Below are positions 1 to 9,086 of a stretch of DNA of 64,000 nt, piece by piece (the first letter of the stretch is position 1; every line of letters starts with the position of its first letter). Origin of the DNA: Bradyrhizobium diazoefficiens (lineage in GTDB: Bacteria; Pseudomonadota; Alphaproteobacteria; Rhizobiales; Xanthobacteraceae). The position numbers and the translations under genes are program-made. Where the stretch lies: NCBI RefSeq assembly GCF_018131015.1, contig NZ_JAFCJJ010000013.1:62001-126000 (forward strand). Reading direction: 5' to 3'. The notes under the pieces were generated by a model. It searched no databases. It was not told the DNA's origin and worked only from the letters and a program-made list of their open reading frames with translations.

Positions 1-1638
1 ATTTTCAACGACCGAGTCGTAGTTGCCGAGATCCAGGAAGCGATTCATCACCGGGTAGAGATTGGCATATTGCTGAAACACCGGAGCCAGGTCATGCCAT
101 GTCACCGGAGTTCCGGCGGAGAAGCCGCTCCAGACAAGAAAGCTGACGAAATTCCCGTCGTTGACCGGGCCGCTGTTCAGTGACGCCTCCGCGAAGGCGG
201 GACGGAGGCCGTAGACCTGACCGTCGATGCCGAAATCTGCGCCGAACCAGCGGGCCTTCTTCGGATCTCCGGCCGTGACCTTCAGGATCGCCTTGCCATG
301 AGCGTCCGTGACCACAGTCGGATGCTTGCTGCTGATCGGATCATGACCGACCTTGAGGATGTCCTTGGGTGTCGCAACCGGTGGCCCATTCTCGACATAG
401 GGCTGACCGGGGCCGACCTGCGTCGGCTGCAATTGCGACGGGTCGAGCTGGAAGCTGACGGTGGCGTTCGCCAGCGCCTTGCCCCATTGCATCGCATAGA
501 CCGCGATCGAGGCGGTTTCGCCAGGGCTCATGCGATAGACATAGGTATCCGCGCGAACGAAGGCTCCGCTCTTCCACTCGGAAATCCGGGTCTGCGCATT
601 GCCGGAAATCGTGAGCGGATGGGCCGAGGTCGCCTGCAACTGGCTGTCGGACAAGGGCAGAACGACAATGCCTGCCGTGGTTTCATACCAATTGCCCGCC
701 GTGTACCCACCGGCGCCGCTCGCCGGGATGGTCCCGAGCGGGACCGCGGCCCCGGTCGGGCCAGCGGCGCTCAGGACCAGATCGCCGAGGTTGGCGACCC
801 CACTTCCCGGAGTGTCCGTCGGCAAGGCGTTGCCCAGATCGAGGAAGACACATTTGGCGGTGGGATCGATCCGCGCCACACAGAAGTTGAGGCCGTTCTG
901 CGGCTGAAAGAAGCTCTGGTTGCCGGGAGTGTTGGCCGCCATGAATTGGCGGCCGATCACGAGATGGGCCGGTTCGCCGATCGACGCCGGGCCGATGGTC
1001 CCCACGATGCGCCCGCACATGAAGTCCGGCGACGTGAAGTCCATATTGATGCCGTCGAGGTTGAACTTGATCGACAGTGTACCGCTTGCGTCGGCTTCTT
1101 TCTTCAAGGCTTTCAGGAACTGGGAATGTCCGATGTCGCCCCATTTCAAGCTGCGCAGGACGGACTGCCACATCGCTCCCGCCGGCGTGTCGCTGCCCGG
1201 CGGCGCGCTTTGCGCACGAAACCAGATGTCGATGAAGGCCATCGGCTCGAAATCGCCCGACAACAGGGTCTGGCCCTGATTGTCCGTGATCCGCACCTGC
1301 AATCCCCAGATCTCGGAAACCAGCTGCTGCTCGCTGTCCAGGTCGACCAGCTTGGCCGGGGCGCGGCTGTCGGAATCCATCACCAGGCACTGAAGCACCG
1401 CATCACCCGACGCGACAGGCCCGGACGGCATCGAGGCGGAGGTCACCTTGCAGCCGAGCAGACGAAAAGCGGCATCGCCTTGCGGATTGAACCAGCCGTT
1501 GGGCTGCGTTCCCTGCATATCCTGATAGCTGGACTTGAATGTCCTGTTGTGAAAATGCGCGGGGTCGTTGTTGACCGTCGAGACGTTGGCCTGGAATTGC
1601 CCGGCAAAATGCAGCCGCAGCGCGTTGAGATAGCTCAT
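1..1638 (-). CDS. Large unrecognised protein, C-terminus cut by window edge
   Basis: An open frame of 546 codons runs without a stop from an ATG at 1638 to the first base of the window, so the C-terminus is missing. The N-terminus reads MSYLNALRLHFAGQF, followed by a stretch with STVNNDP. No signal peptide or membrane segment is visible. The middle looks like beta-rich sequence with many Gly, Pro and Ser. The LHFAGQF start and the late YANLYPVM segment weakly recall the N-terminal half of VioB/RebD-like proteins (iminophenyl-pyruvate dimer synthase family with a ferritin-like domain), but this is from memory and unproven. The long open frame on the opposite strand over the same bases is a shadow. 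The gene is certain, the family is not. Confidence 0.75.
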   Translation of the reverse strand, partial: MSYLNALRLHFAGQFQANVSTVNNDPAHFHNRTFKSSYQDMQGTQPNGWFNPQGDAAFRLLGCKVTSASMPSGPVASGDAVLQCLVMDSDSRAPAKLVDLDSEQQLVSEIWGLQVRITDNQGQTLLSGDFEPMAFIDIWFRAQSAPPGSDTPAGAMWQSVLRSLKWGDIGHSQFLKALKKEADASGTLSIKFNLDGINMDFTSPDFMCGRIVGTIGPASIGEPAHLVIGRQFMAANTPGNQSFFQPQNGLNFCVARIDPTAKCVFLDLGNALPTDTPGSGVANLGDLVLSAAGPTGAAVPLGTIPASGAGGYTAGNWYETTAGIVVLPLSDSQLQATSAHPLTISGNAQTRISEWKSGAFVRADTYVYRMSPGETASIAVYAMQWGKALANATVSFQLDPSQLQPTQVGPGQPYVENGPPVATPKDILKVGHDPISSKHPTVVTDAHGKAILKVTAGDPKKARWFGADFGIDGQVYGLRPAFAEASLNSGPVNDGNFVSFLVWSGFSAGTPVTWHDLAPVFQQYANLYPVMNRFLDLGNYDSVVEN

Positions 1639-1779
1639 GCCACTCACCCCACCGTCGGGATAAAGAATCTACTTTTGGAAGCGATCGATTTCTATAATCG
1701 CCGAGGTTGAACCACGCCTCGCTTGCTGTCAACACGCATTGGGGAAGCTTCGGCATACCGGCGCCCGGAAGGCGCCCGT

Positions 1780-2607
1780 TTATCGCCAGTGCAGCAGCCG
1801 CGTTTCCAGCCAGCCGATCACTTTCCCGACAACCAGGCCGAACACCGACAGGATCACCACGCCTGCGAGCAGTTGATCCGTCTGCATCAGATTGCCGGCC
1901 TGGAGCACGAAGGCCCCGATGCCGTATTGCGCGCCGATCATCTCGGCGCTGACCACGAGCAGCAGCGCCACCGACGCTGTGATGCGAAAGCCGGCGAGGA
2001 TCGCGGGCAGCGCGCCGGGCCAGATCACCTTGCGCACGATGGTGGCGAAGGGAACGTTGAAGCTCTGCGCCATGCGGATCAAATTGCGCGGCACCGCGTC
2101 AACGCCGCTATAGACCGAGATCGCGGTGGAGAAGAACACCCCGAGCGCAATGGTCGCGATCTTCGGCTCCTCGCCGATGCCGAGCCAAAGGATCAAGAGC
2201 GGCAGCAGCGCGATCTTCGGGATCGGGAACAGCGCCGAGATGAAGGTGATGCCGACGCTGCGCGCGAGCCGCGACAGGCCGATGGCAAAGCCGACGGCGA
2301 CGCCGGCCGCGGTCCCGAGCAGCCAGCCGACGCCGATGCGCAGCAGCGAGGCGGAGACATGCTGCCAGAGCGCACCCGAGACCGCGAGCTCGTAGATGGC
2401 ACGCACGATCGCCGAGGGTGACGGCAGGAACAACTGATTGACGAAGCCGGCGCTGCCGGCCGCCTGCCAGATAGCGATGACCAGCGCCAGCGCGATCCAG
2501 CCGCCGAAGCGGCTCGACGCCGGCACGAAGCCCGCGCCGCGGAAGCGCACGCGCCGGGGCGCCTCGTCGTTCGCTGGCATGTCCGCCGCCGGCACACGGT
2601 CAAGCAT
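1780..2607 (-). CDS. ABC transporter permease, SsuC/TauC/NrtB type
   Basis: Inner-membrane permease of an ABC importer of the nitrate/sulfonate/taurine class (BPD_transp_1). Several hydrophobic helices are visible, starting with WIALALVIAIWQAAG, and the EAA-type loop lies around ALPAILAGFRITASVALL. The start at 2607 overlaps the stop of the upstream ATPase by 8 bases and has a GAGG six bases ahead. An ATG at 2628 would add seven residues and is also possible. It is the last gene of the run ATPase-permease. The substrate cannot be read from sequence. Confidence 0.88.
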   Translation of the reverse strand: MLDRVPAADMPANDEAPRRVRFRGAGFVPASSRFGGWIALALVIAIWQAAGSAGFVNQLFLPSPSAIVRAIYELAVSGALWQHVSASLLRIGVGWLLGTAAGVAVGFAIGLSRLARSVGITFISALFPIPKIALLPLLILWLGIGEEPKIATIALGVFFSTAISVYSGVDAVPRNLIRMAQSFNVPFATIVRKVIWPGALPAILAGFRITASVALLLVVSAEMIGAQYGIGAFVLQAGNLMQTDQLLAGVVILSVFGLVVGKVIGWLETRLLHWR

Positions 2608-3373
2608 GCTGGACCTCGCGCTCGGCATCGATGGCCTCGTTGCGGATCAGCGACCAGATCTGGTTCTGCAGCGCCAGCAGCTTTTCGCGTGCCGCCGTTT
2701 CGCCGCGCGAAGCGCGCGTGATCGGCACGGTCACCACCTCGCGAATGCGGCCGGGCCGCCGCGACAGCACCACGATGCGGTCGGCGAGCCGCGCCGCCTC
2801 TTCGAGATTGTGCGTGACATAGACCGCGCCCATGCCGCCGTCGGCGAGCAGACGGACGAAATCCTCCATCAGGAGCTCGCGGGTCTGCGAATCCAGCGCA
2901 GATAGCGGTTCATCCATCAGGAGGATGGCTGGCTTGACCGCGAGCGCGCGCGAAATGCCGACGCGCTGGCGCATGCCGCCGGAGAGCTGCTTTGGATAGG
3001 CCTTGCGAAAGTCCGTGAGCCCCGTGCGCTGCAGGGCATCGTCGACCAGCGCGCGGCGCTGCGCAGCCGAAAGCTGGGTGTGCAGCAGCGGGAATTCGAC
3101 GTTCTCCTCGACGGTCGCCCAGGGCAGCAGCGCAAAATCCTGGAACACGAAGGTGAGCGGATTGAGACTGTCCGCCGGCGGGGCACCGCGCAGTTCCGCC
3201 GCACCGGACGTCGGCTGCAACAGCCCGCCGAGGATCGACAGCAGCGTGCTCTTGCCGCAGCCCGAGGGACCGACGATCGCCACCACCTCGCCGGCGCTGA
3301 GCGTGAAGGAGACGTCGTCGAGCACGGCGAGGTCGCCGAAGCGGTGGGAGATGTGGCTGGCGATCAGGTCCAT
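2600..3373 (-). CDS. ABC transporter ATP-binding protein, SsuB/TauB type
   Basis: Cytoplasmic ATPase of the importer, 257 aa. Visible motifs are Walker A GPSGCGKST, the signature LSGGMRQRVG, Walker B ILLMDEPLSALD and the switch His in YVTHNLEEA. The ATG at 3373 opens MDLIASHISHRFG. The frame extends upstream but only through a palindromic repeat (3398-3515), so the longer start is rejected. The stop overlaps the permease start. Homologues couple ATP hydrolysis to uptake of sulfonates, nitrate, taurine or pyrimidine precursors. A repeat separates it from the binding-protein gene, so the two may be partly uncoupled in transcription. Confidence 0.9.
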   Translation of the reverse strand: MDLIASHISHRFGDLAVLDDVSFTLSAGEVVAIVGPSGCGKSTLLSILGGLLQPTSGAAELRGAPPADSLNPLTFVFQDFALLPWATVEENVEFPLLHTQLSAAQRRALVDDALQRTGLTDFRKAYPKQLSGGMRQRVGISRALAVKPAILLMDEPLSALDSQTRELLMEDFVRLLADGGMGAVYVTHNLEEAARLADRIVVLSRRPGRIREVVTVPITRASRGETAAREKLLALQNQIWSLIRNEAIDAEREVQHA

Positions 3374-3396
3374 GAAGCGAGCCTCATATGCCGCTG

Positions 3397-3515
3397 TCGT
3401 CCCGGCGAAAGCCGGGACCCATAACCACCGAGTTGAATTTGGCGAAGACAGGCAATGACCATTTTGCGTCACAATTCCCACTCGGCGTATGGGTCCCGGC
3501 CTGCGCCGGGACGAC
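3397..3515. repeat. Palindromic intergenic repeat, family A copy 1
   Basis: Two GC-rich inverted arms (GTCCCGGCGAAAGCCGGGAC on the left, a GGGTCCCGGC...GCCGGGACGAC arm on the right) flank about 70 bases of less structured sequence. Each arm can fold alone, and the two arms also pair with each other. It lies inside the ABC gene run, between ATPase and binding protein. Related copies lie at 22429, 26711, 57587, 59034 and 62176, with a half copy at 20034. Confidence 0.85.
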
Positions 3516-3526
3516 ATTGTGCAGCA

Positions 3527-4531
3527 TCAATCCGCCTTCACAAAATCCTTCGCGATGATCGCGTCGGCGTCAAAGCCCTTGTCGGCAAAGCCCTGCTCCT
3601 GCAACCATTTGATCTGATTGTCGACGTTCTTGACGTCAAGCTTGCCGTCCGGGTCGATATAGGCGCAGTTGCCAACCACCTGCTCCACCGGCAGGTTGGT
3701 GTATTTGGCGATGATCTCCAGCAGCGGCTTGGTCTTGTCGTTGATCGGCGCGACACCGTCCTTCATCGCGGCAAGGATGACGTCGTGATATTCGCGATCG
3801 GCCTTCGCCAAGGCACCGAGCAGCTTCGTCACCAGCGCCTTGTTGGCCAGCGTCTTCGGCGAAGCGAATACAGCCCCCAACTGCCAGGGCGTCTCGTCGC
3901 CGACCCAGCCCAGAAACTTGGCGCCGCCCTCGTCCATCAGCTTGCGCGCAGTGGAGACCGGCAGCAGTGCCGCGTCGACGGTCTCGCCCTTGAGCGCGGC
4001 GGCCGCGTTCGACAGCGATTGCAGCGGCACGATCTTCACGTCCGCAAGCTTGAAGCCGTATTTGTCGGCGAGCAGGCCGAGCGAATAATGAAAGGAAGAG
4101 CCGACCTGCGTCATCGCGATCCGCTTTCCCGCGAGATCCTTCGGCGTCTTCAGCCCGGCCGCATAGGCGTTGTTGCTGGCGAAATAGCCGATCAGGGGAT
4201 AGCCGGCCTTCTCGCGGCTCATGCCGCCGATCACCTTGAGCGTGCCCTTGCCGGCGAGATTGTAGAGGCCGGCGGTGAAGGCGGTGACGCCGAAATCGAC
4301 GTCGCCCGAGGTGGTGGCGACCGCGATCGGCTGCGCTGCATCGAAGAATTTCAGCTCGACGTCGAGGCCGGCTTCGCGGAAATAGCCCTTGTCCTGCGCC
4401 ATGAAGACCGGCGCCGACGAGGACAGGCGGAGCACGCCGATCCTGGCCTTCAGCGCATCCTCGGCCCGGGCCGCGCCCATCGCCACGATCGCCACCAGGC
4501 CCGCAAGTGCGAGCCGTGCAATCCCAGTCAT
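3527..4531 (-). CDS. ABC transporter substrate-binding protein, NMT1/SsuA-like
   Basis: Periplasmic binding protein of 334 aa. It has a cleavable signal peptide (MTGIARLALAGLVAIVAMGAARA, cleavage probably after ARA) and the typical opening IGVLRLSSSAPVFMAQDKGYF of NMT1/THI5-like and SsuA/TauA proteins that bind small anionic or heterocyclic solutes. It would deliver substrate to the permease and ATPase encoded just downstream. The FAD oxidoreductase gene lies 36 bases upstream on the same strand, so a common transcript is likely and suggests uptake and oxidation of one compound (inference). Confidence 0.9.
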   Translation of the reverse strand: MTGIARLALAGLVAIVAMGAARAEDALKARIGVLRLSSSAPVFMAQDKGYFREAGLDVELKFFDAAQPIAVATTSGDVDFGVTAFTAGLYNLAGKGTLKVIGGMSREKAGYPLIGYFASNNAYAAGLKTPKDLAGKRIAMTQVGSSFHYSLGLLADKYGFKLADVKIVPLQSLSNAAAALKGETVDAALLPVSTARKLMDEGGAKFLGWVGDETPWQLGAVFASPKTLANKALVTKLLGALAKADREYHDVILAAMKDGVAPINDKTKPLLEIIAKYTNLPVEQVVGNCAYIDPDGKLDVKNVDNQIKWLQEQGFADKGFDADAIIAKDFVKAD

Positions 4532-4567
4532 TCCGTCTCCTCCGTCGTCGTTCTGTTGGCAGGGCCG

Positions 4568-5932
4568 TCACAGACCCTCGGGCACGGGCTGGTCCCGGCC
4601 GATGAATGCGCCCTGTTGTTTCAACGTTTCCTGCAATTTTTCAACCGGGATTTCGCGTGGAATCCGGTTACCTGAGAGCGCCAGCGCGGCGGCGGAACCG
4701 GCCGCCTCGCCCATCGCGAAGCAGGCGCCGGAGACCCGCGCCGCCGACTGGCCCTCATGGGTCATGGAGGCGCAGCGGCCGGCCACCAGGAGATTGTCGA
4801 CGCCCTCGGGCACCAGCATCCGGTAGGGCAGCTCGTTGTAGCCGCGCGATTGCGGGATCGGCGGGAAGGTGAAGACGACGTCGCCGGGAACATGGGCCTC
4901 GATCGGCCAGCCGTTGACGCCGATCGAATCCTCGAACGAGGCGCAGCCGAGCACGTCCTCGCCGCTGAGCCGATAGCCGCCCGTGATGCGGCGGGTCTCG
5001 CGGATGCCGAGCTGCGGCGGCAGGTCGACGATGTAGGAGTTTTCGAAGCCCGGCACGGTGCGCAGGAATTCGAAGGCGGCTAGCGCCTGTTTGCGGCCCT
5101 CGATCTCGCCGTGGGTGAGATCGTCGGGCTCGACGCCGTTGATGGCATGGCCGTCCGCGCGCGCCACTTGCGTGAAATTCACCCGCCATTCGATGCCGGA
5201 TTTCTGCGGCCGCACGATCGCGCTCTTGCGCGGGAATTTATGCGTGCCGGCGGCGGTCGCCTGCTCCATCAATTGCGGGATCGTGCGCCAGGCATCGCCC
5301 GCTTTTGCGGGATCGATGCCGTTCAGTCGGAGCATCATGGACGGGTACAGCGGATGGCCGTGCTCGTCGCCGATTTCGAACGGCGCGCCCGCCCAGGCGG
5401 CGAGATCGCCGTCGCCGGAGCAATCGATGAAGATCCCGGCGCGCACGGCTTGCCGGCCGGCCTTGGTCTCGACCAGCAGCGCATCGATGCGGCGGTCGTC
5501 CGTCATCACCACGCCGGCGCCGAGGGCATGGAACAGGATGTCCACCTTGTGGCTGGCGAGGAGCGCGTCGGCCGCGATCTTGTAGGCGGCGGTGTCATAG
5601 GCCTGCGCAAACACCTTGCCGAGGATAAGGTGCGGCGCGTTGAGGCCGCCAAGGCGGTCGATCCGCGCCAGCAACTCGGACGCCAGGCCCTGCACCAGGC
5701 GGTGGGACTGGCCGTAGACATTGCCATGCAGGCCGCAGAAATTGGTGACGCCGGCGGCCGTGCCCATGCCGCCGAGGAAGCCGTAGCGCTCGATCAGCAG
5801 CGTTTTCCGCCCGGCGCGCGCCGCGGACGCTGCCGCCACGATGCCGGCGGGTCCCCCGCCAAGGACAACCACCTCATATTCGCCGTAGAGCGGCACTTTT
5901 CGCGCCGGTTCTTCGATCATCGTGGCCGGCAT
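4568..5932 (-). CDS. FAD-dependent oxidoreductase (FAD_oxidored family)
   Basis: 454 aa flavoprotein. An N-terminal Rossmann motif LGGGPAG at about residues 24-30 is followed by IERYGFLGGMGTAAG. GIFIDCSGDGDLAAWAG mid-protein is typical of the FAD_oxidored (PF12831-like) family. The C-terminal part has NLLVAGRCASMTHEGQSAARV, which completes the FAD site. The ATG at 5932 (MPATMIEEPARK) is preferred because the longer frame would run into the divergent small gene at 6048. First gene of the run with the ABC importer. Substrate unknown. Confidence 0.85.
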   Translation of the reverse strand: MPATMIEEPARKVPLYGEYEVVVLGGGPAGIVAAASAARAGRKTLLIERYGFLGGMGTAAGVTNFCGLHGNVYGQSHRLVQGLASELLARIDRLGGLNAPHLILGKVFAQAYDTAAYKIAADALLASHKVDILFHALGAGVVMTDDRRIDALLVETKAGRQAVRAGIFIDCSGDGDLAAWAGAPFEIGDEHGHPLYPSMMLRLNGIDPAKAGDAWRTIPQLMEQATAAGTHKFPRKSAIVRPQKSGIEWRVNFTQVARADGHAINGVEPDDLTHGEIEGRKQALAAFEFLRTVPGFENSYIVDLPPQLGIRETRRITGGYRLSGEDVLGCASFEDSIGVNGWPIEAHVPGDVVFTFPPIPQSRGYNELPYRMLVPEGVDNLLVAGRCASMTHEGQSAARVSGACFAMGEAAGSAAALALSGNRIPREIPVEKLQETLKQQGAFIGRDQPVPEGL

Positions 5933-6047
5933 GGCGCGTCCGCTCCCGAAAACTTTGGCCTGCACAGGGTCGTGGATTAGCCCGGCTCGCCCTCCCGTCG
6001 CAAGATCGGGGTTGCTCAGGGGCGGTGGACCTGAAACAACGGCGCGC

Positions 6048-6320
6048 ATGGATTCGATGTTCGTGAAACTGACCGTGTCTGCCCTTGTCGTGCTCGCGAT
6101 CTCGGCGGCCCCCGCAACAGCGCTGGAGCAGAACTGCCGCTTCATCCAGGCCAAGGCCGATCGCGAGGCCTGCTACAAGCGGCAGGAGGAAGAGCTGGCT
6201 GCACGACGCAAGCCGTCCCAGCCGGCTGCCGAGAGCAATGCGCTCGAAACGCTGCAGCAGTTGCGGCGCGACGACGAGGCCGTCTACCGCAGCATCAACA
6301 ACATCTGCCGCGGCTGCTGA
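6048..6320 (+). CDS. Small secreted protein, unknown function
   Basis: 90 aa with a clear signal peptide (MFVKLTVSALVVLAISAAPATA) and a mature part with four cysteines (NCRF, EACYK and the final CRGC). It is rich in Glu, Arg and Gln and likely helical. The cysteines suggest a disulfide-stabilised periplasmic protein. Two starts are possible, 6048 and 6057. It is divergent from the FAD oxidoreductase and ends 3 bases before the stop of the convergent enoyl-CoA hydratase. No family recognised. Confidence 0.7.
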   Translation: MDSMFVKLTVSALVVLAISAAPATALEQNCRFIQAKADREACYKRQEEELAARRKPSQPAAESNALETLQQLRRDDEAVYRSINNICRGC

Positions 6321-6323
6321 CCC

Positions 6324-7127
6324 CTACCCTTTGCCGCTGCTCCAATTCGCCGCGCGCTTCTCGGCGAACGAGGCGAGCCCTTCCGCGGCCTCCGCGCTCT
6401 GGCGCTTGACCGAATGCAGGTGCACGAGCCGCTTGTAGGCCGCATCGTCCACCGCCATTCCACCGAACGAGCTCTCCAGCGCGATCCGCTTGGTCTCGGC
6501 CATCGCGTCCGGCCCGTTGGCGAGCAACTGCTCGACCACCTTGCCGCCTGCGGCTTCAAGGTCGGCGAGCGGCACGACCTCGTGGACGAGGCCGATCCGG
6601 CGGGCGTCCTCGGCGCCAAAACGTTCGCCGGTCAGCGCATAGCGGCGCACCTGCCGCACGCCGATGGCGTCGCAGAGCTGCGGGATGATGATCGCCGCCG
6701 TCAGCCCCCAGCGCACCTCGGTGATCGAGAACAGGGCGTTGTCGGCCGCGATCACGACGTCGCAGGCCGCGATCACGCCGGTGCCGCCGCCGAAGCAGCC
6801 GCCCTGCACCAGCGCGACGGTCGGGACTGGCAGGGTGTTGAGCCGCTGCACCGCCTCGAACGTCGCGCGGGACGCCGCCTCATTCGCATCGGGCGATTGC
6901 GGCCGCACGCCGTTGATCCATCTGAGGTCGGCGCCGGCCTGAAAATGCTTGCCGTTGCCCCGGAGCACGACGACGCGAAGGTTGGGCTTTTTGCCAAGCT
7001 CGTCCATGGCGGCGAGCACGCCCGCGATCAGCGCGCCGTCATAGGCGTTGTTGACCTCGGGCCGGTTCAACGTGACGGTCGCAACCCCACGCGCATCCAG
7101 GGTCCACAGGACGGGGCTGTCAGTCAT
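6324..7127 (-). CDS. Enoyl-CoA hydratase/isomerase family protein
   Basis: 267 aa crotonase-fold protein. Typical elements are TLNRPEVNNAYDGAL near the N-terminus, GKHFQAGADLRW forming the first oxyanion-hole segment, and VQGGCFGGGTGVIAACDVVIA for the second. These enzymes hydrate or isomerise acyl-CoA double bonds in the cytoplasm. The ATG at 7127 has a GGAGG eight bases upstream and is preferred over the longer frame. A single gene, not in an obvious operon. The exact substrate (methylglutaconyl-CoA-like or other) is not determinable. Confidence 0.88.
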   Translation of the reverse strand: MTDSPVLWTLDARGVATVTLNRPEVNNAYDGALIAGVLAAMDELGKKPNLRVVVLRGNGKHFQAGADLRWINGVRPQSPDANEAASRATFEAVQRLNTLPVPTVALVQGGCFGGGTGVIAACDVVIAADNALFSITEVRWGLTAAIIIPQLCDAIGVRQVRRYALTGERFGAEDARRIGLVHEVVPLADLEAAGGKVVEQLLANGPDAMAETKRIALESSFGGMAVDDAAYKRLVHLHSVKRQSAEAAEGLASFAEKRAANWSSGKG

Positions 7128-7304
7128 CGGCGATCCTCCGGTCATTCGTTTGCCTTGCACTATTCCTTGCACTTTTGCCTTGCACTATGGCCGAGGCAAC
7201 GCGCCCCGATCCATATCTTTCCAGCGTGGGGCTGCCGCGCCCATCGCATGGCGGGTTGTGTCATGCTGCGTTGGGGACGCCACGGGATCAGGACGGGACA
7301 TCAC

Positions 7305-8279
7305 ATGCGCATCTGCATCTTCGGCGCGGGCGCCGTCGGAAGCCATCTCGCGGTCAGGCTGGCGCGTGCCGGCCACGAGGTCTCCTGCGTGATGCGCGGC
7401 GCGCATCTGGAGGCGGTGCGCGCGGGTGGCCTCAAGCTGCGCGTCGGCGATTCCGAGGTCGGCGCCAGGGTGAACGCCTCCGGCGATCCGGCCCAGCTAG
7501 GCCCGCAGGACATCGTGATCTCGACGCTGAAGGCAACCGCGCTGACGGGGCTCGTCTCCAGCATCAAGCCGCTGCTCCAGGACGACACCGCGATCGTGTT
7601 CGCGCAGAACGGCATTCCCTGGTGGTATGGCATCGGCCTGCCGCCGCGGCACCCCACCCCGCCCGACATCTCCTTCCTCGACCCCGGCGGCCGCCTGCGC
7701 GCCTGCATCCCGAAGGAACGGATCATCGGCGGTGTCATCTTCTCCTCCAACGAGGTGGTCGCGCCCGGCGTGGTGCAGAACGTGACGCCGGACCGCAACC
7801 GCCTGCTGATCGGCGAGTGCGACGACCGCAACTGCGAGCGCATCACGAGGCTGCGGAACGCCTTCAACGATGCCCGGCTGGAATCGCCGCCGGTTGCCGA
7901 GATCCGCGAGGCGATCTGGTCAAAGCTGCTGACCAACATGTCGCTGTCGGTCCTGTGCCTGCTCACCGGCCAGACCGCGCGCGGCGTGCGCGACGACCCG
8001 GCCTTCGCCGACGTGATTCCGCGCATGCTGAACGAGGCCAACGAGATCGCCCAGCACTTCATCCCCGAGGTCAAGCGCGTGACGCGCAGCGGCCCCGCCC
8101 CCAACCACAAGCCGTCGCTGCTGCAGGATTACGAGCTCGGCCGCGCCATGGAGATCGACGTGCTGGTGCGGGCGCCCGCCGCCTTCGCGCGCGCCGCCGG
8201 GCTGTCGACGCCGACGCTCGACCTGATCGCCGCGCTCGCGATCCAGAAGGCACGTGACAAGGGGCTTTACTCCACCTGA
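7305..8279 (+). CDS. 2-dehydropantoate 2-reductase family protein (PanE/ApbA-like), copy 1
   Basis: 324 aa NADPH-dependent ketoacid reductase fold. The N-terminus has the dinucleotide motif GAGAVG at residues 7-12. The conserved central lysine lies in EAIWSKLLTNMSLS and the C-terminal domain contains ELGRAMEIDVLV. PanE makes pantoate for coenzyme A, but many paralogues act on other ketoacids. A second PanE-like gene lies at 20323-21327, so which one, if either, makes pantoate is unclear. The start at 7305 is chosen because the frame upstream is antisense to the enoyl-CoA hydratase. Confidence 0.85.
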   Translation: MRICIFGAGAVGSHLAVRLARAGHEVSCVMRGAHLEAVRAGGLKLRVGDSEVGARVNASGDPAQLGPQDIVISTLKATALTGLVSSIKPLLQDDTAIVFAQNGIPWWYGIGLPPRHPTPPDISFLDPGGRLRACIPKERIIGGVIFSSNEVVAPGVVQNVTPDRNRLLIGECDDRNCERITRLRNAFNDARLESPPVAEIREAIWSKLLTNMSLSVLCLLTGQTARGVRDDPAFADVIPRMLNEANEIAQHFIPEVKRVTRSGPAPNHKPSLLQDYELGRAMEIDVLVRAPAAFARAAGLSTPTLDLIAALAIQKARDKGLYST

Positions 8280-8282
8280 GCC

Positions 8283-8960
8283 TCAGGCCAGCGCGTCGAT
8301 CCAGGCGGCGAGCGTGTCGAGCACTTCTGTCAGCGCGTCCTCATTGCTGCGGCCGGACTTCTTCAGCACCGCGAAGGAATGATCGCCGCCCTCGACCTCG
8401 TGCAGCCTTGCCTTCGCTCCGAGCGCTGCGATGACGGGCTTGAGATGGCCGAGATCGGCAAGCCCGTCACGCGTCCCCTGCAGGAACAGCATGGGGATCG
8501 CGATGCCGGCGAGGTGCTCGGCGCGCTCGGACGACGGCTTCTTGTCGGCATGCAGGGGAAAGCCGAGGAAGGCGAGTCCCTTCACGCCGGGCAGCGGCGT
8601 CTTGGACTGCGCCTGCGAGGTCATGCGCCCGCCAAAGGACTTTCCGCCCGCCACGAGCGTCACGCCGGGACACAGCCGCGCCGCCTCCTCCACGGCCGCG
8701 CGGATGCTGGCGTGCGCCACCGCCGGCGGATCGGGACGCCGCTGCTTGTTCTCCATGTAGGGAAAATTGAAGCGGAGCGTTGCGACCCCGCGCTCCGCAA
8801 GGCCGGCCGCGGCTTTCGCCATGAACGCATGCCGCATGTCGGCTCCTGCGCCGTGCGCCAGCACATAGCACGCGCGCGGCTTGTCCGGCTGCATCAGGAT
8901 GGCCGAGACCGTGCCGATGCGCCCGATATCGAGCTTGAGCTCTTGAGTTTTGACAGCCAA
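8283..8960 (-). CDS. Alpha/beta hydrolase, KANL3/Tex30-like
   Basis: 225 aa small hydrolase. The nucleophile elbow GGKSFGG puts the catalytic Ser at residue 108. The acid is probably the Asp in QGTRDGLAD and the base the His in GGDHSF. The N-terminal YVLAHGAGADMRH is typical of the KANL3/Tex30 group. The start is TTG at 8960; the first internal ATG would remove the first strand. It is convergent with the PanE-like gene, 3 bases apart. Substrate unknown. Confidence 0.82.
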   Translation of the reverse strand: MAVKTQELKLDIGRIGTVSAILMQPDKPRACYVLAHGAGADMRHAFMAKAAAGLAERGVATLRFNFPYMENKQRRPDPPAVAHASIRAAVEEAARLCPGVTLVAGGKSFGGRMTSQAQSKTPLPGVKGLAFLGFPLHADKKPSSERAEHLAGIAIPMLFLQGTRDGLADLGHLKPVIAALGAKARLHEVEGGDHSFAVLKKSGRSNEDALTEVLDTLAAWIDALA

Positions 8961-9086
8961 TGTCAGACATCCCTGCAGACGCTGCTACGGTCGCCTTGGT
9001 AGCGTCACCGGCGCAGCCTGAAAACACAATAATTGCCGCGACCGGCTGGCCTACCAAGCCGGCAAACCGCACCGATCGAGGTACCC

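Noticed and set aside
298..1710. 470-residue open frame on the plus strand over the left edge
   Set aside because: Antisense to the continuous 546-codon minus-strand frame, with Arg/His/Gly-rich low-complexity composition typical of shadows in GC-rich DNA.
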